Source: Aeromonas sp. RU39B
GTDB taxonomy: Bacteria > Pseudomonadota > Gammaproteobacteria > Enterobacterales > Aeromonadaceae
Direction: 5' to 3'
Assembly (NCBI RefSeq): GCF_900156095.1
Contig: NZ_FTMJ01000019.1
Coordinates: 1 to 62,033, forward strand
Length of the DNA stretch: 62,033 bases
Shown: positions 24,068 through 33,218 of the stretch, piece after piece
Numbering within the stretch: position 1 is the first letter of the stretch
Layout: each line of letters starts with the position of its first letter
Translations under genes and position numbers: made by a program
The notes under the pieces: model-generated
Told to the model about the DNA's origin: nothing
The model's input: only the letters and a program-made list of their open reading frames with translations
Database searches by the model: none

Positions 24068-25957
24068 ATGACACTGACCTTGCGTGGCAAGTTGTTGGCG
24101 ACCAGCCTCAGTCTGGTTCTTTTAATGGCCGCACTGCTGGGAATTGTGGCTTTTCATACCCTTAAAACCCGCAGTCTGGAGGCGATTCAAAGCGAAGCCC
24201 TCAACTACGGCCATGCCTACGCCGAAGGGGTCGGTGACTGGATGGCAGACAAGCGCAGCAGTGTTGATGCACTGGTGAATACCATTGCGGCCGACCCGCA
24301 GGTCAATCTGATCCCCCATCTGCTGCAAACCCACGCGACCAGTGGGTTTGGGTTGACCTACTACGGGGATGAACAGGGCAAGATGACCCGCCAGGACCCG
24401 GCACTCAACACCGGTAAATATGATCCGCGTGAGCGCCCCTGGTATCAGGATGCCATGAAAGCTGGCCAGCTAATTATTACTGCACCCTATGTCAGCGTGA
24501 CCATGCAGAAGCTGGTGGTGACGCTGGCCGAGCCGGTTCGTCATCAGGGGCAGGCAATTGGTGTGGTGGGTGCCAACCTGGCACTCGATGAGCTTATCAA
24601 CGACGTACTGGCCATGAAGGTGCAGGGTGAAGGCTATGCCATGCTGCTGGATCGCTCCGGTCTTATCGTTGGCCACCCGCAAAAGGATCTGGCACTCAAG
24701 CAGGTAAACGAGCTGTCACCCGAACTGTCTGCCAGTGTGCTGCAGCAGTGGGCGCAGGACAGTGTGCTGCATTCGGTTAACGTTGGTGGTCGTCAGGCGT
24801 TGCTATCGGTGCAGGCCGTGCCCAATACCGACTGGCTGTTGACCATGGTGATGTATGAGGATGTCCTCAATGCACCGCTTGATACCCTGCTCTGGCAACT
24901 GGTGGGCGTCACCGTGTTGTTGCTGGTGCTGGTGAGTGTTGCACTGACCATCATGTTCCGGGTGCTGTTTGCCGACCTTGGCCGGGTATCGCAGGCACTG
25001 ACTGCGATTGCTCACGGGGAGGGGGATCTGACTGTGCATATTCAGACCCGCAGCCAGGATGAAGTGGGCCAACTGGCGCAAAGCTTTAACCAGTTTGTGG
25101 GTCGCCTGCACGGTATCGTCAGCCGCCTGCGTGACGTGGCGATTGCGCTGGCTGAGCAGTCGCGCCTGCAAGCCCAGAGTGCCGCTGGCCGCGCCCAGCA
25201 GGTCAAGCAGCAACAAGATGAGATCGTCATGGTGGCGACAGCGGTCACCGAGATGGCGTCGGCCACCCAGGAGATCGCCGGTAACGCCGAATATGCGGCC
25301 GGTACGGCCGGGGATACGGTTAAACTGGCCCAACAGGGCCAGGGCCAGGTTGGCAAGAGTAGCGCCAGTATCAGCGAGCTGGCGCAGAAGGTGGCCGGTG
25401 CTGGTCAGGTGATCACCGAACTCGACGGCCACGCCCAGAAGATCAACTCGATCCTGGCGACCATCAGCGGCATCGCCGAGCAGACCAACTTGCTGGCACT
25501 CAACGCCGCCATCGAAGCGGCTCGTGCCGGTGAGCAGGGGCGTGGCTTCGCGGTGGTCGCCGATGAGGTGCGGGTCTTGTCCCAGCGTACCCATGCGTCC
25601 ACCGCCGAAATTCAGGCGATGATCGAAACCCTGCAGCTGACCACCCGCCGGGCCGTCAACGGCATGGACGAGAGCCGGGCACTGGCTGACACCAGCGTGG
25701 TGGATGCCAGCTCGGCCAACGACAGCCTGCTGCAGATCAACGAGGCGATAGGCTCTATCAGCGACATGGTGACCCATATTGCGACGGCCGCCGAAGAGCA
25801 GACCTCGGTGACTGCCGAGATCAGCCGCAATACCGAGAATATCCGCAGTGTGGCTCAGGAGTTTGCGGCCCAAGCCAGCGCAGAGGCCGAGCAAGCTGCC
25901 CGGCTCAAGCAGTTGACCGAACAGCTCGAGCAGGAAGTAGGTCGCTTCCGGCTCTGA
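24068..25957 (+). CDS. Methyl-accepting chemotaxis protein with dCache sensor
   Basis: This 629-residue chemoreceptor has a first membrane span (about 8-30) and a periplasmic dCache-type domain (about 31-275, with the [11 protein letters not shown] motif and a second Cache lobe around [15 protein letters not shown]). A second span (about 280-302), a HAMP domain (about 303-357) and a signalling domain with the conserved hairpin tip [19 protein letters not shown] near residue 470 follow. It lacks an NWETF-type CheR-docking pentapeptide. The ligand is unknown; Cache domains commonly bind amino acids or carboxylates. I prefer the ATG at 24068, with AAGGA 10 bases upstream, to that at 24059. It is monocistronic. 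Confidence 0.95.
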   Translation: MTLTLRGKLLATSLSLVLLMAALLGIVAFHTLKTRSLEAIQSEALNYGHAYAEGVGDWMADKRSSVDALVNTIAADPQVNLIPHLLQTHATSGFGLTYYGDEQGKMTRQDPALNTGKYDPRERPWYQDAMKAGQLIITAPYVSVTMQKLVVTLAEPVRHQGQAIGVVGANLALDELINDVLAMKVQGEGYAMLLDRSGLIVGHPQKDLALKQVNELSPELSASVLQQWAQDSVLHSVNVGGRQALLSVQAVPNTDWLLTMVMYEDVLNAPLDTLLWQLVGVTVLLLVLVSVALTIMFRVLFADLGRVSQALTAIAHGEGDLTVHIQTRSQDEVGQLAQSFNQFVGRLHGIVSRLRDVAIALAEQSRLQAQSAAGRAQQVKQQQDEIVMVATAVTEMASATQEIAGNAEYAAGTAGDTVKLAQQGQGQVGKSSASISELAQKVAGAGQVITELDGHAQKINSILATISGIAEQTNLLALNAAIEAARAGEQGRGFAVVADEVRVLSQRTHASTAEIQAMIETLQLTTRRAVNGMDESRALADTSVVDASSANDSLLQINEAIGSISDMVTHIATAAEEQTSVTAEISRNTENIRSVAQEFAAQASAEAEQAARLKQLTEQLEQEVGRFRL

Positions 25958-25970
25958 GCCATGCAATAAA

Positions 25971-26006
25971 AAAAAACGGGGTGGCCAAGGCCACCCCGTT
26001 TTTTTG
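25971..26006. terminator. Bidirectional terminator
   Basis: A long AACGGGGTGGCC / GGCCACCCCGTT stem flanked by A and T runs lies between the chemoreceptor and the convergent lipocalin gene. Confidence 0.92.
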
Positions 26007-26013
26007 TCGGCGC

Positions 26014-26520
26014 TTATTGCTCGACCCAGATCAGCTTGTCGGTGGCAAAGCCAAGGCTATGTGCCTGCTGCACCAGTGCCGCCACCTGCTCTTTCGCTGG
26101 TTTGGGTGTGCGCGACAGAATCCACAGGTAGTCAAGGTTGTAGCTGCTCACCAGCGCCAGCTGATAATCGGGATCCAGCGCCAGAATATTGTAACTGCCA
26201 TAGAAAGGACCGAAGAAGCTCACCTTGAAGCGCCCCTCGTCGGTGGCGCCGATAAAATAGGCCTTGCCCTCGGCTTCACGCCAGCTGCCGCTCGCTTCCT
26301 GACCACGATTGATCACCTTGACGCCGCCATCCGGGCGCAGGCTGTAAGTGGCGGTGACGTGATTCAGACCGGTTTCGAAACCATGATCGAGACGGGCTAT
26401 TTCGTACCAGGTGCCGAGATAGCGGTCGAGCTGGAACGATTTGACCACCTGATGACCTACCGGAATTCCGGTACATGCTCCGGCCAGCAGGCCGAGCAGC
26501 AACACCCACATAGTTCGCAT
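26014..26520 (-). CDS. blc: Outer-membrane lipoprotein lipocalin
   Basis: The 168-residue protein has a lipobox (LLAGAC, Cys at about 16) and a lipocalin barrel: the GTWYEIARLDHGFE signature, NRG in the middle and YLWILSRTP near the end. It matches bacterial Blc, which binds lysophospholipids or fatty acids at the outer membrane and is linked to starvation and envelope stress. The start is only 1 base after the upstream yqhC-like gene ends, so the two are probably co-transcribed on the minus strand. Confidence 0.94.
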   Translation of the reverse strand: MRTMWVLLLGLLAGACTGIPVGHQVVKSFQLDRYLGTWYEIARLDHGFETGLNHVTATYSLRPDGGVKVINRGQEASGSWREAEGKAYFIGATDEGRFKVSFFGPFYGSYNILALDPDYQLALVSSYNLDYLWILSRTPKPAKEQVAALVQQAHSLGFATDKLIWVEQ

Positions 26521-26521
26521 C

Positions 26522-27436
26522 TTACCCCTCCGTGATACTCAATTGACCTTGTCGAAATTGGCTGGCCTGGTTGCTCGGCGTGCTGCCGAAGAAGCGTTTG
26601 TACTCGCGGCTAAACTGGGAGCTACTCTCATAGCCGACGCGGGCGGCGGCTGTCCCGGCCTTGATCCCGTCCCCCAGCATCATCAGGCGGGCTTTGTGCA
26701 GGCGCAGCGATTTGATGTACTGCAGCGGCGAGGTGGCGGTGACCGCTTTGAAGTGGTGGTGGAAGGCCGACACGCTCATGTTGGCACTGCGCGCCAGCTC
26801 CTCCATGGTGAGGTTCTCGGTGAAGCGCTGTTCAATCAGGCGCAGCACCCGGGCAATCTGGCTGACCTGACCATGGCGACTGGCCAGCGCCTGCAGGGCG
26901 CCGCCGCCGGCTTCGTGCAGGGCATGAAACAGCATCTCACGCACAATCTGCGGCCCCAGTACTCTGGCATGCACCGGCTTGTCCATCACCTCAATCAGCC
27001 GCTCGGCGGCGCACAGCATGGATTCTGTTAGCGGTACCGATTGCACGCCACTGCCACGGGGTGGATCGCTTGCATGCAGACTGTCGCCAATCTCCAGCAG
27101 CAGCGCCTGCAGCTGTACCGGGTCGATCTCCAGCGTCAGGCCAACCAGCGGCTGTTCGACTGAGGCAAAACATTCGCACTCACAGGGCAGCGGCAGGGTC
27201 ATCAAAAGGTAGTGCTGGGGATCGTAGCGAAACACCTGATCGGCCAGATAGCCAACTTTGTGTCCTTGCAGGATCAGGATCATCCGGGGGCGATAGAGCA
27301 CCGGCTCACGGCCGTGATGCTCGCGGGTATAGATAAGCTCCACCCCCGGTACTGGGGAGGGGGAGACGCCCTGCATGGTGGCCAAGCGGGCCAGCTGGGT
27401 CACCAGTGCTTGCTGGCGAGAGGGGGAAAGCAGCAT
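26522..27436 (-). CDS. yqhC: AraC-family regulator, YqhC-like
   Basis: The 304-residue protein has an N-terminal AraC_N ligand region (about 20-170, with the cysteine-containing LPCECECFAS) and a C-terminal pair of helix-turn-helix motifs (about 195-290, SVSAFHHHFKAVTATSPLQYIKSLRLHKAR). It is divergent from a yqhD gene, the same arrangement as E. coli yqhC-yqhD, where YqhC activates yqhD in response to reactive aldehydes. The LPCECE cysteines could sense electrophiles. I chose the start at 27436 (MLLSPSRQ) because the upstream part of the open frame crosses the shared promoter region. Confidence 0.88.
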   Translation of the reverse strand: MLLSPSRQQALVTQLARLATMQGVSPSPVPGVELIYTREHHGREPVLYRPRMILILQGHKVGYLADQVFRYDPQHYLLMTLPLPCECECFASVEQPLVGLTLEIDPVQLQALLLEIGDSLHASDPPRGSGVQSVPLTESMLCAAERLIEVMDKPVHARVLGPQIVREMLFHALHEAGGGALQALASRHGQVSQIARVLRLIEQRFTENLTMEELARSANMSVSAFHHHFKAVTATSPLQYIKSLRLHKARLMMLGDGIKAGTAAARVGYESSSQFSREYKRFFGSTPSNQASQFRQGQLSITEG

Positions 27437-27569
27437 GTTGGATTGCTCTGTCGTTCTGACATCAAGAGAATTAGGCAAAAGATAGGCAGGATGTTGCCTT
27501 GTTGGCAAGGGTGCTTTGGAGAAAAATGCAAACCTAAGATTTTGCTTCACCTTCCCGGAGAAAAGAGAG

Positions 27570-28727
27570 ATGCATAACTTTACCCTGCACACCCCGACCA
27601 AGATTCTGTTTGGCGAGGGTCAAGTCAGTGCCCTGCGCAGCCAGATCCCGGATCAGGCGCGCGTTCTGATTACCTATGGTGGCGGTAGCGTGGTTCGAAG
27701 CGGCCTGCTGGCACGTATCCGTGAAGTGCTGTCCGGCCTGACTGTGTTTGAATTCGGTGGTATCGAGCCCAACCCCCATTACGAAACCCTGGTCGAAGCA
27801 GTTCACCTGGCGCGTGAAAAGCAGGTTGATTTCCTGCTGGCTGTCGGTGGTGGCTCGGTGCTGGATGGCACCAAATTTATCGCAGCCGCTACCCATTACC
27901 AGAACGACCCGTGGCAGATTTTGGAAAATGCCGGTGCTGATGTGCACGGCGCCATCCCGCTTGGCTCGGTGCTGACGCTGCCGGCAACGGGTTCCGAGAT
28001 GAACATGGGGGCCGTGATCACCCGCCACAGTACCGGCGACAAGCGTCACTTCCACTCGGCCCATGTCATGCCGCGTTTTGCCGTGCTCGATCCGGTGCTG
28101 ACCTACACCCTGCCTGAGCGTCAGGTTGCCAACGGCGTGGTGGATGCGTTTGTCCACGTGGTCGAGCAGTACCTGACCTACCCGGTGGATGCCAAGGTGC
28201 AGGATCGCTTCGCCGAAGGGTTGCTGCTGACCCTGATTGAAGAGGGCCCTAAGGCGCTGCGCGAGCCGGAAAACTACGCGGTGCGTGCCAACCTGATGTG
28301 GAGTGCCACCATGGCGCTCAACGGCCTGATTGGTGCCGGTGTGCCGCAGGACTGGGCAACTCATATGCTGGGCCACGAGATCACCGCCCGTCATGGCCTT
28401 GACCACGCACAAACCCTGGCGGTGATTCTGCCGCTGATGCTTGATGAAAAACGCGAGCAAAAGAGAGAGAAACTGCTGCAATACGCCGAGCGCGTATGGG
28501 GCATCACTCACGGCGAAGAGGGACTGCGTATCGATCTGGCCATTGCGGCAACCCGCGCCTTCTTCGAGCGGATGGGCGTGAAGACCCACCTGCGCGATTA
28601 CGGCATCGACCAGCCGGATGTAGAAGGCATGGTCGCCAAACTGGCCGAGCACGGTTATCTGGGCCTTGGTGAGCATGGGGATGTGACGCTGGAAGTGAGT
28701 CGTCGTCTCTATCAAGCCGCTCGCTAA
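27570..28727 (+). CDS. yqhD: NADPH-dependent aldehyde reductase YqhD
   Basis: The 385-residue iron-containing alcohol dehydrogenase family protein is close to E. coli YqhD throughout. It has MxNFxLHTPTxILFG at the start, the NADP-binding GGGSVLDGTKFIAAA, and metal-ligand histidines in VDAFVHVVEQY, GHEITARHGLDHAQT and nearby. YqhD reduces toxic aldehydes (methylglyoxal, glyoxal, lipid aldehydes) to alcohols in the cytosol. GGAG lies 9 bases before the ATG at 27570; the longer frame from 27516 has no family match. The regulator yqhC is divergent. Confidence 0.96.
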   Translation: MHNFTLHTPTKILFGEGQVSALRSQIPDQARVLITYGGGSVVRSGLLARIREVLSGLTVFEFGGIEPNPHYETLVEAVHLAREKQVDFLLAVGGGSVLDGTKFIAAATHYQNDPWQILENAGADVHGAIPLGSVLTLPATGSEMNMGAVITRHSTGDKRHFHSAHVMPRFAVLDPVLTYTLPERQVANGVVDAFVHVVEQYLTYPVDAKVQDRFAEGLLLTLIEEGPKALREPENYAVRANLMWSATMALNGLIGAGVPQDWATHMLGHEITARHGLDHAQTLAVILPLMLDEKREQKREKLLQYAERVWGITHGEEGLRIDLAIAATRAFFERMGVKTHLRDYGIDQPDVEGMVAKLAEHGYLGLGEHGDVTLEVSRRLYQAAR

Positions 28728-29190
28728 CGTTTGCCTTGCAGCCCCCGACCATCCCGGCCGGGGGTTGTTCATTCCTGGCGTGTGCGATATTTGCCACCGT
28801 CGTACAGATAAACCAGACAAAAGAGTGTTTTGTAAGAACAAAAAACGCTAACTTAGGCAGTAGTCAAAACATTTTTTTTGACTGGTTGGAGCTCTGTAGC
28901 CCGCCAAAAAGTCGGTTATAACTCTTTAATTTGGTTTGTTTTTTGGTTGCCCATCCCACGATGGATTGAAATCTGTGCAAGGTCGGCGCAAGGTCTGGTT
29001 GTCAGAAATCTCCAAAATTTGATATTAATCACGCTCGCGTCTGAAAAGCGGGTCGTGGAAGTAACAGGACGTTGCGCTGCTGACCGTCGTTTTTCTTCCT
29101 GTCAGTCTTGCCAGTCAACCCAGACCAGGTCTGTTTACAGGCCAGTGGGACAGCGGGTCGCGATAATTTACTAACCATCAGGGAATAGTC
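28728..29190 (+). other. Non-coding region yqhD-pntA
   Basis: This 463-base stretch holds no convincing gene. Near its start an imperfect GC-rich hairpin (28742-28763, CCCCCG / CGGGGG) could end yqhD transcription. The middle is AT-rich with several T and A tracts and probably carries the pntAB promoter, which I could not place with confidence. A possible FNR or CRP site lies at 29019-29032. Confidence 0.6.
29019..29032. promoter_or_regulatory. Candidate FNR (or CRP) site before pntA
   Basis: TTGATATTAATCAC matches the FNR consensus TTGAT-N4-ATCAA at nine of ten fixed positions. Read one base wider it also matches the CRP pattern TGTGA-N6-TCACA at eight of ten. It lies 159 bases before pntA. 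Oxygen or carbon control of the transhydrogenase would be reasonable, but this is inferred. Confidence 0.4.
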
Positions 29191-30717
29191 ATGCAGATTG
29201 GAATACCGAGAGAGAGTCTTGCCGGTGAAACCCGGGTCGCTGCGACCCCGGCCACCGTCGAGCAGCTGAAAAAGCTCGGCTTCGACGTGGTGGTGGAGAG
29301 CGGTGCCGGCCGTCTTTCCAGCTTCGATGACGCTGCTTTCGTGGCCGCTGGAGCCGAGGTGGCCGAGAGCGTGTGGAATGCCGACCTGATCTTCAAGGTC
29401 AACGCGCCTACCGACGCCGAAATTGCCGTAATTAAAGAGGGTGCAACCCTCGTCAGTTTCATCTGGCCTGCCCAGAATCCCGAGCTGGTCGAGAAACTCT
29501 CCCAGCGTAATATCAATGTCATGGCCATGGACATGGTGCCGCGTATCTCCCGCGCCCAGGCACTCGATGCCCTCTCCTCCATGGCCAACATCGGTGGCTA
29601 CCGTGCCGTGATTGAAGCGGCCCACGAGTTTGGTCGTTTCTTTACCGGTCAAATCACCGCTGCCGGTAAAGTTCCGCCTGCCAAGGTGCTGGTGATCGGT
29701 GCCGGTGTAGCCGGCCTGGCGGCCATCGGTGCAGCCGGTTCGCTGGGTGCCATCGTGCGTGCCTTCGATACCCGTCTGGAAGTGGCCGAACAGATCGAGT
29801 CCATGGGCGGCGAGTTCCTCAAGCTGGACTTCGGCGGCGAAGATGGCTCGTCGAGTGACGGTTATGCCAAGGTGATGAGCGAAGAGTTCATTGCAGCCGA
29901 GATGGCCCTGTTTGCCGAGCAGGCGAAGGAAGTGGACATCATCATTACCACCGCCCTGATCCCGGGCAAACCGGCTCCCAAGCTCATCACCAAAGAGATG
30001 GTTGATAGCATGAAGCCCGGTTCGGTCATCGTGGATCTGGCCTCTGCCACCGGTGGTAACTGCGAATACACCAAGCCGGGTGAACTGCATGTCACCGAAA
30101 GCGGCGTCAAGGTGATCGGTTATACCGATCTGCCGGGTCGTCTGCCGGCGCAATCCTCCCAGCTTTACGGCACCAACCTGGTGAACCTGATGAAGCTGAT
30201 GTGCAAGGAGAAGGATGGTAACGCTGTTATCGACTTTGAAGACGTCATCATGCGCAACATGACGGTCGTCAAGGCCGGTGACGTGACCTTCCCGCCGCCT
30301 GCCATCTCGGTGTCGGCTGCGCCGCAAAAACCGGCTGCTGCCAAACCGGCCGCCAAGAAAGAGCCTGCCAAGCCCTCCAACAAGAAGTTTATCTGGGGTG
30401 CACTCGGCATCGCTGCTTTCGGCTGGATCGCTTCCGTGGCGCCCAGCGAGTTTCTGACCCACTTCACCGTGTTCGTGCTCTCCTGCGTGGTCGGCTACTA
30501 CGTGGTGTGGAACGTGACTCATGCGCTGCACACGCCGCTGATGTCAGTCACTAATGCCATCTCCGGCATCATAGTGGTTGGCGCTCTGCTGCAGATTGGG
30601 CAGGGTTCGGCGCTGGTCACCGGATTGGCGTTTGTCGCTGTGCTGATTGCCAGTATCAACATCTTTGGCGGGTTCACCGTCACTCAGCGCATGCTGAAGA
30701 TGTTCCGTAAGGATTAA
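29191..30717 (+). CDS. pntA: NAD(P) transhydrogenase subunit alpha
   Basis: The 508-residue PntA carries the NAD(H)-binding domain I (about 1-370; [38 protein letters not shown]). A Pro/Ala/Lys linker (about 375-400) and four C-terminal membrane spans of domain II follow. With PntB it couples hydride transfer between NADH and NADP+ to proton entry at the inner membrane and supplies NADPH. pntB follows 11 bases later. AGGGAATAGTC precedes the start. Confidence 0.97.
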   Translation: MQIGIPRESLAGETRVAATPATVEQLKKLGFDVVVESGAGRLSSFDDAAFVAAGAEVAESVWNADLIFKVNAPTDAEIAVIKEGATLVSFIWPAQNPELVEKLSQRNINVMAMDMVPRISRAQALDALSSMANIGGYRAVIEAAHEFGRFFTGQITAAGKVPPAKVLVIGAGVAGLAAIGAAGSLGAIVRAFDTRLEVAEQIESMGGEFLKLDFGGEDGSSSDGYAKVMSEEFIAAEMALFAEQAKEVDIIITTALIPGKPAPKLITKEMVDSMKPGSVIVDLASATGGNCEYTKPGELHVTESGVKVIGYTDLPGRLPAQSSQLYGTNLVNLMKLMCKEKDGNAVIDFEDVIMRNMTVVKAGDVTFPPPAISVSAAPQKPAAAKPAAKKEPAKPSNKKFIWGALGIAAFGWIASVAPSEFLTHFTVFVLSCVVGYYVVWNVTHALHTPLMSVTNAISGIIVVGALLQIGQGSALVTGLAFVAVLIASINIFGGFTVTQRMLKMFRKD

Positions 30718-30728
30718 GGGGGTTTAAC

Positions 30729-32213
30729 GTGTATCAAGGACTGGTAACAGCAGCCTATATCGTTGCCGCCGTACTTTTCATCCTCAGTCTCGCGGGACTG
30801 TCGAAGCAGGAGACGGCCAAGCACGGCAATCTGTTTGGTATTGCCGGTATGGCCATCGCTCTGCTGGCCACCGTGCTCAATCCGGAGACCACTGGCGTTC
30901 AGTGGATCCTCCTGGCCATGGTCATCGGTGGTGCCATCGGTGTGCGTCTGGCGCTCAAGGTTGAGATGACTGAAATGCCCGAGCTGGTGGCCGTGCTGCA
31001 CAGCTTCGTGGGTATGGCCGCCGTGCTGGTAGGCTTTAACAGCTTCATCGATCTGCACCCGGCTGCGCCGGCTGAAGTTGTGGTCAGCGTTGGCTCCAAT
31101 CTGGACGCCACCCTGGCAGCCGCGCGCGCCGCATTTGAGCAAGCCAGCCAGGCTGCCCAGCATGAGCCGCTCACTGGCGCCATGCTCAACATCCACCTGG
31201 TTGAAATCTTCCTGGGTATCTTCATCGGTGCGGTGACCTTCACCGGCTCGGTGGTGGCCTTCGGTAAGCTGCGTGGTCTCATCTCCTCCAAGCCGTTGAT
31301 GCTGCCGCATCGTCACAAGCTGAACCTGCTGGCCGTACTGGTGGTACTGGCGCTGCTGGTTTACTTCGTGAAGGTAGGTGGCTCTACCCCGGCCCTGCTG
31401 GTGATGACCCTGATTGCCTTTGCGTTTGGCTGGCATTTGGTGGCGTCCATCGGTGGTGCTGACATGCCGGTGGTGGTCTCCATGCTCAACTCCTACTCTG
31501 GTTGGGCGGCGGCGGCGGCGGGCTTCATGCTCTCCAACGACCTGCTGATTGTGACCGGTGCGCTGGTGGGCTCTTCCGGCGCCATCCTGTCGTACATCAT
31601 GTGCAAGGCGATGAACCGCTCCTTCATTTCGGTGATTGCCGGTGGCTTTGGTACCGAAGGTGGCACCTCCTCCTCTGATCAGGAGATGGGTGAATACCGC
31701 GAGACCAACGCTGAAGATGTGGCCGAGCTGCTCAAGGCTGCCGGCTCTGTCATCATCACCCCGGGCTACGGTATGGCGGTGGCACAGGCGCAATATCCGG
31801 TGGCTGAAATCACCCAGAAGCTGCGTGATCGCGGCATCAAGGTGCGTTTTGGTATCCACCCGGTTGCCGGCCGTCTGCCTGGTCACATGAACGTACTGCT
31901 GGCTGAAGCTAAAGTGCCGTACGACATCGTGCTCGAAATGGACGAGATCAACGAAGACTTCGCCGAGACTGACGTGGTGCTGGTGATCGGTGCCAACGAC
32001 ACCGTGAACCCGGCTGCGATGGAAGATCCGGGCAGCCCGATCGCCGGGATGCCGGTTCTGGAAGTGTGGAAGGCGCAGACCGTGATCGGCTTCAAGCGCT
32101 CCATGAACACCGGTTATGCCGGCGTACAGAACCCGCTGTTCTTCAAGGAAAACACCCAGATGCTGTTTGGCGATGCCAAGGCCAGCGTCGAGGCGATCCT
32201 CAAATCCCTGTAA
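30729..32213 (+). CDS. pntB: NAD(P) transhydrogenase subunit beta
   Basis: The 494-residue PntB has about eight to nine membrane spans and a C-terminal NADP(H)-binding domain III (about 315-494; [44 protein letters not shown]). It starts with GTG at 30729 after TAAGGGGGTTTAAC. It is about 30 residues longer than the E. coli protein (about 462). The extra length is an Ala-rich segment at about 106-153 ([20 protein letters not shown]) between two membrane spans. Catalytic regions look intact. Confidence 0.97.
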   Translation: MYQGLVTAAYIVAAVLFILSLAGLSKQETAKHGNLFGIAGMAIALLATVLNPETTGVQWILLAMVIGGAIGVRLALKVEMTEMPELVAVLHSFVGMAAVLVGFNSFIDLHPAAPAEVVVSVGSNLDATLAAARAAFEQASQAAQHEPLTGAMLNIHLVEIFLGIFIGAVTFTGSVVAFGKLRGLISSKPLMLPHRHKLNLLAVLVVLALLVYFVKVGGSTPALLVMTLIAFAFGWHLVASIGGADMPVVVSMLNSYSGWAAAAAGFMLSNDLLIVTGALVGSSGAILSYIMCKAMNRSFISVIAGGFGTEGGTSSSDQEMGEYRETNAEDVAELLKAAGSVIITPGYGMAVAQAQYPVAEITQKLRDRGIKVRFGIHPVAGRLPGHMNVLLAEAKVPYDIVLEMDEINEDFAETDVVLVIGANDTVNPAAMEDPGSPIAGMPVLEVWKAQTVIGFKRSMNTGYAGVQNPLFFKENTQMLFGDAKASVEAILKSL

Positions 32214-32229
32214 GGGTATAGACGTAAAT

Positions 32230-32255
32230 AAGGAGGCTTCGGCCTCCTTTTTTGT
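32230..32255 (+). terminator. pntAB terminator
   Basis: An AAGGAGGC / GCCTCCTT stem with a TTCG tetraloop is followed by a T run, 16 bases after pntB. Confidence 0.9.
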
Positions 32256-32279
32256 TTAATCCGCTAGCGCCTTGAGCTC

Positions 32280-32741
32280 TCAGGGCTTCACATCGCGCTG
32301 AATCGGGTTTTGTAGCGAGATCAGGGTTTCGGTGGACTGGATCTCGTCGATGGTCTGGATCTTGTTGATTAGCACCGTCTGCAACTCGTCGATGGAGCGG
32401 GTCATCACCTTCATAAAGATGCTGTAGTGACCGGTGGTGTAGTAGGCCTCAACCACTTCATCGAGCTGGCGTAGTTTGTCCAGCGCTGACGGATAGTCTT
32501 TGGCGCTTTTGAGATTGATACCGATAAAGCAGCAGACATCATAGCCGAGGCGCTTGGCGTTGACCTGCACCCGCGTCCCTTCAATGATCCCCGCCTGTTT
32601 CATCTTCTCCACACGCACATGGATGGTGCCGGGGCTGACCGCAAAGCGTTTGGCCAACTCGGCATAAGGGATACGGGCGTTCTCCATCAGGGCGCCGAGG
32701 ATGGATTGATCCAGATTGTCGATTCGATAATTTTCGGTCAC
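32280..32741 (-). CDS. asnC: Transcriptional regulator AsnC
   Basis: The 153-residue protein is nearly superimposable on E. coli AsnC. It has an N-terminal helix-turn-helix (IPYAELAKRFAVSPGTIHVRVEKMKQAGII) and a RAM/effector domain (CCFIGINLKSAKDYPSAL, EAYYTTGHYSIFMKVM). AsnC responds to asparagine and in E. coli controls the divergent asnA and itself. Here no asnA gene is divergent: the 476 bases upstream hold no long frame, so its local target, if any, is its own promoter. It converges on pntB. Confidence 0.95.
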   Translation of the reverse strand: MTENYRIDNLDQSILGALMENARIPYAELAKRFAVSPGTIHVRVEKMKQAGIIEGTRVQVNAKRLGYDVCCFIGINLKSAKDYPSALDKLRQLDEVVEAYYTTGHYSIFMKVMTRSIDELQTVLINKIQTIDEIQSTETLISLQNPIQRDVKP

Positions 32742-33139
32742 TTTTTAGAACACCATTTGATGATAATTCAAAAATATCAGCTTCAAATTATCGTAAAAAA
32801 TGCCGATAGGCCATTTTGTTTGTGGGTTATTGAAATGTAGGCCTGTTTTGTTGAAGAATCACTATCACGCAGTGCGGTTTGGGTGTGAAAGCGGCTCGCG
32901 CCACCTTCCATCCAGCCGTCATGTGATCCATTACTGGTTGCAACCGCTCAGGGTGACACCTGTGAATAGAGCGGGTTTCGCGATGACGTTTCCGGAAGGA
33001 TCCGGAAAATTTGCACCGGTAGCCATGAGTCGCCAGAGAGAGCGTTCTTGCGAAGCATGGTGTGAAGGCATGCCTTCCCTGGGGGTGGATACCCCTGCGG
33101 CCCGCTCAACCCACGTTCGGCCGCACGCAACATTCCTCT

Positions 33140-33167
33140 CGGCAATCGGCGGATTGCCGTTTTTTTT
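33140..33167 (+). terminator. Orphan plus-strand terminator
   Basis: CGGCAAT / ATTGCCG with a 6-base loop is followed by eight T. It faces the plus direction with no plus-strand gene within 900 bases upstream except pntB, which has its own terminator. Confidence 0.7.
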
Positions 33168-33170
33168 GCC

Positions 33171-33197
33171 AAAAAAAACGCCGGCAAGATGCCGGCG
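33171..33197 (-). terminator. clpB terminator
   Basis: On the minus strand an 8-bp CGCCGGCA / TGCCGGCG stem with a 3-base loop is followed by eight T, 22 bases after the clpB stop codon. Confidence 0.92.
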
Positions 33198-33218
33198 TGA
33201 CAATCACGGTGAGCTGGC

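Larger units (their letters stand above)
32742..33218 (+). other. Non-coding region asnC-clpB
   Basis: No protein gene is convincing here. The first 80 bases are AT-rich and include TTTGA-N7-TCAAA (32756-32772), a candidate AsnC site. The following 300 bases are GC-rich with several short inverted repeats (GGTTGCAACC near 32940; TTTCCGGAA near 32990). They end at a plus-strand intrinsic terminator (33140-33167) that no annotated gene explains. A small RNA is possible. The clpB terminator lies at the right edge. Confidence 0.5.

Noticed and set aside
29029..30531. Minus-strand open frame of 500 codons over pntA
   Set aside because: It is antisense to the unmistakable pntA; the product is Gly/His/Asp-rich without motifs.
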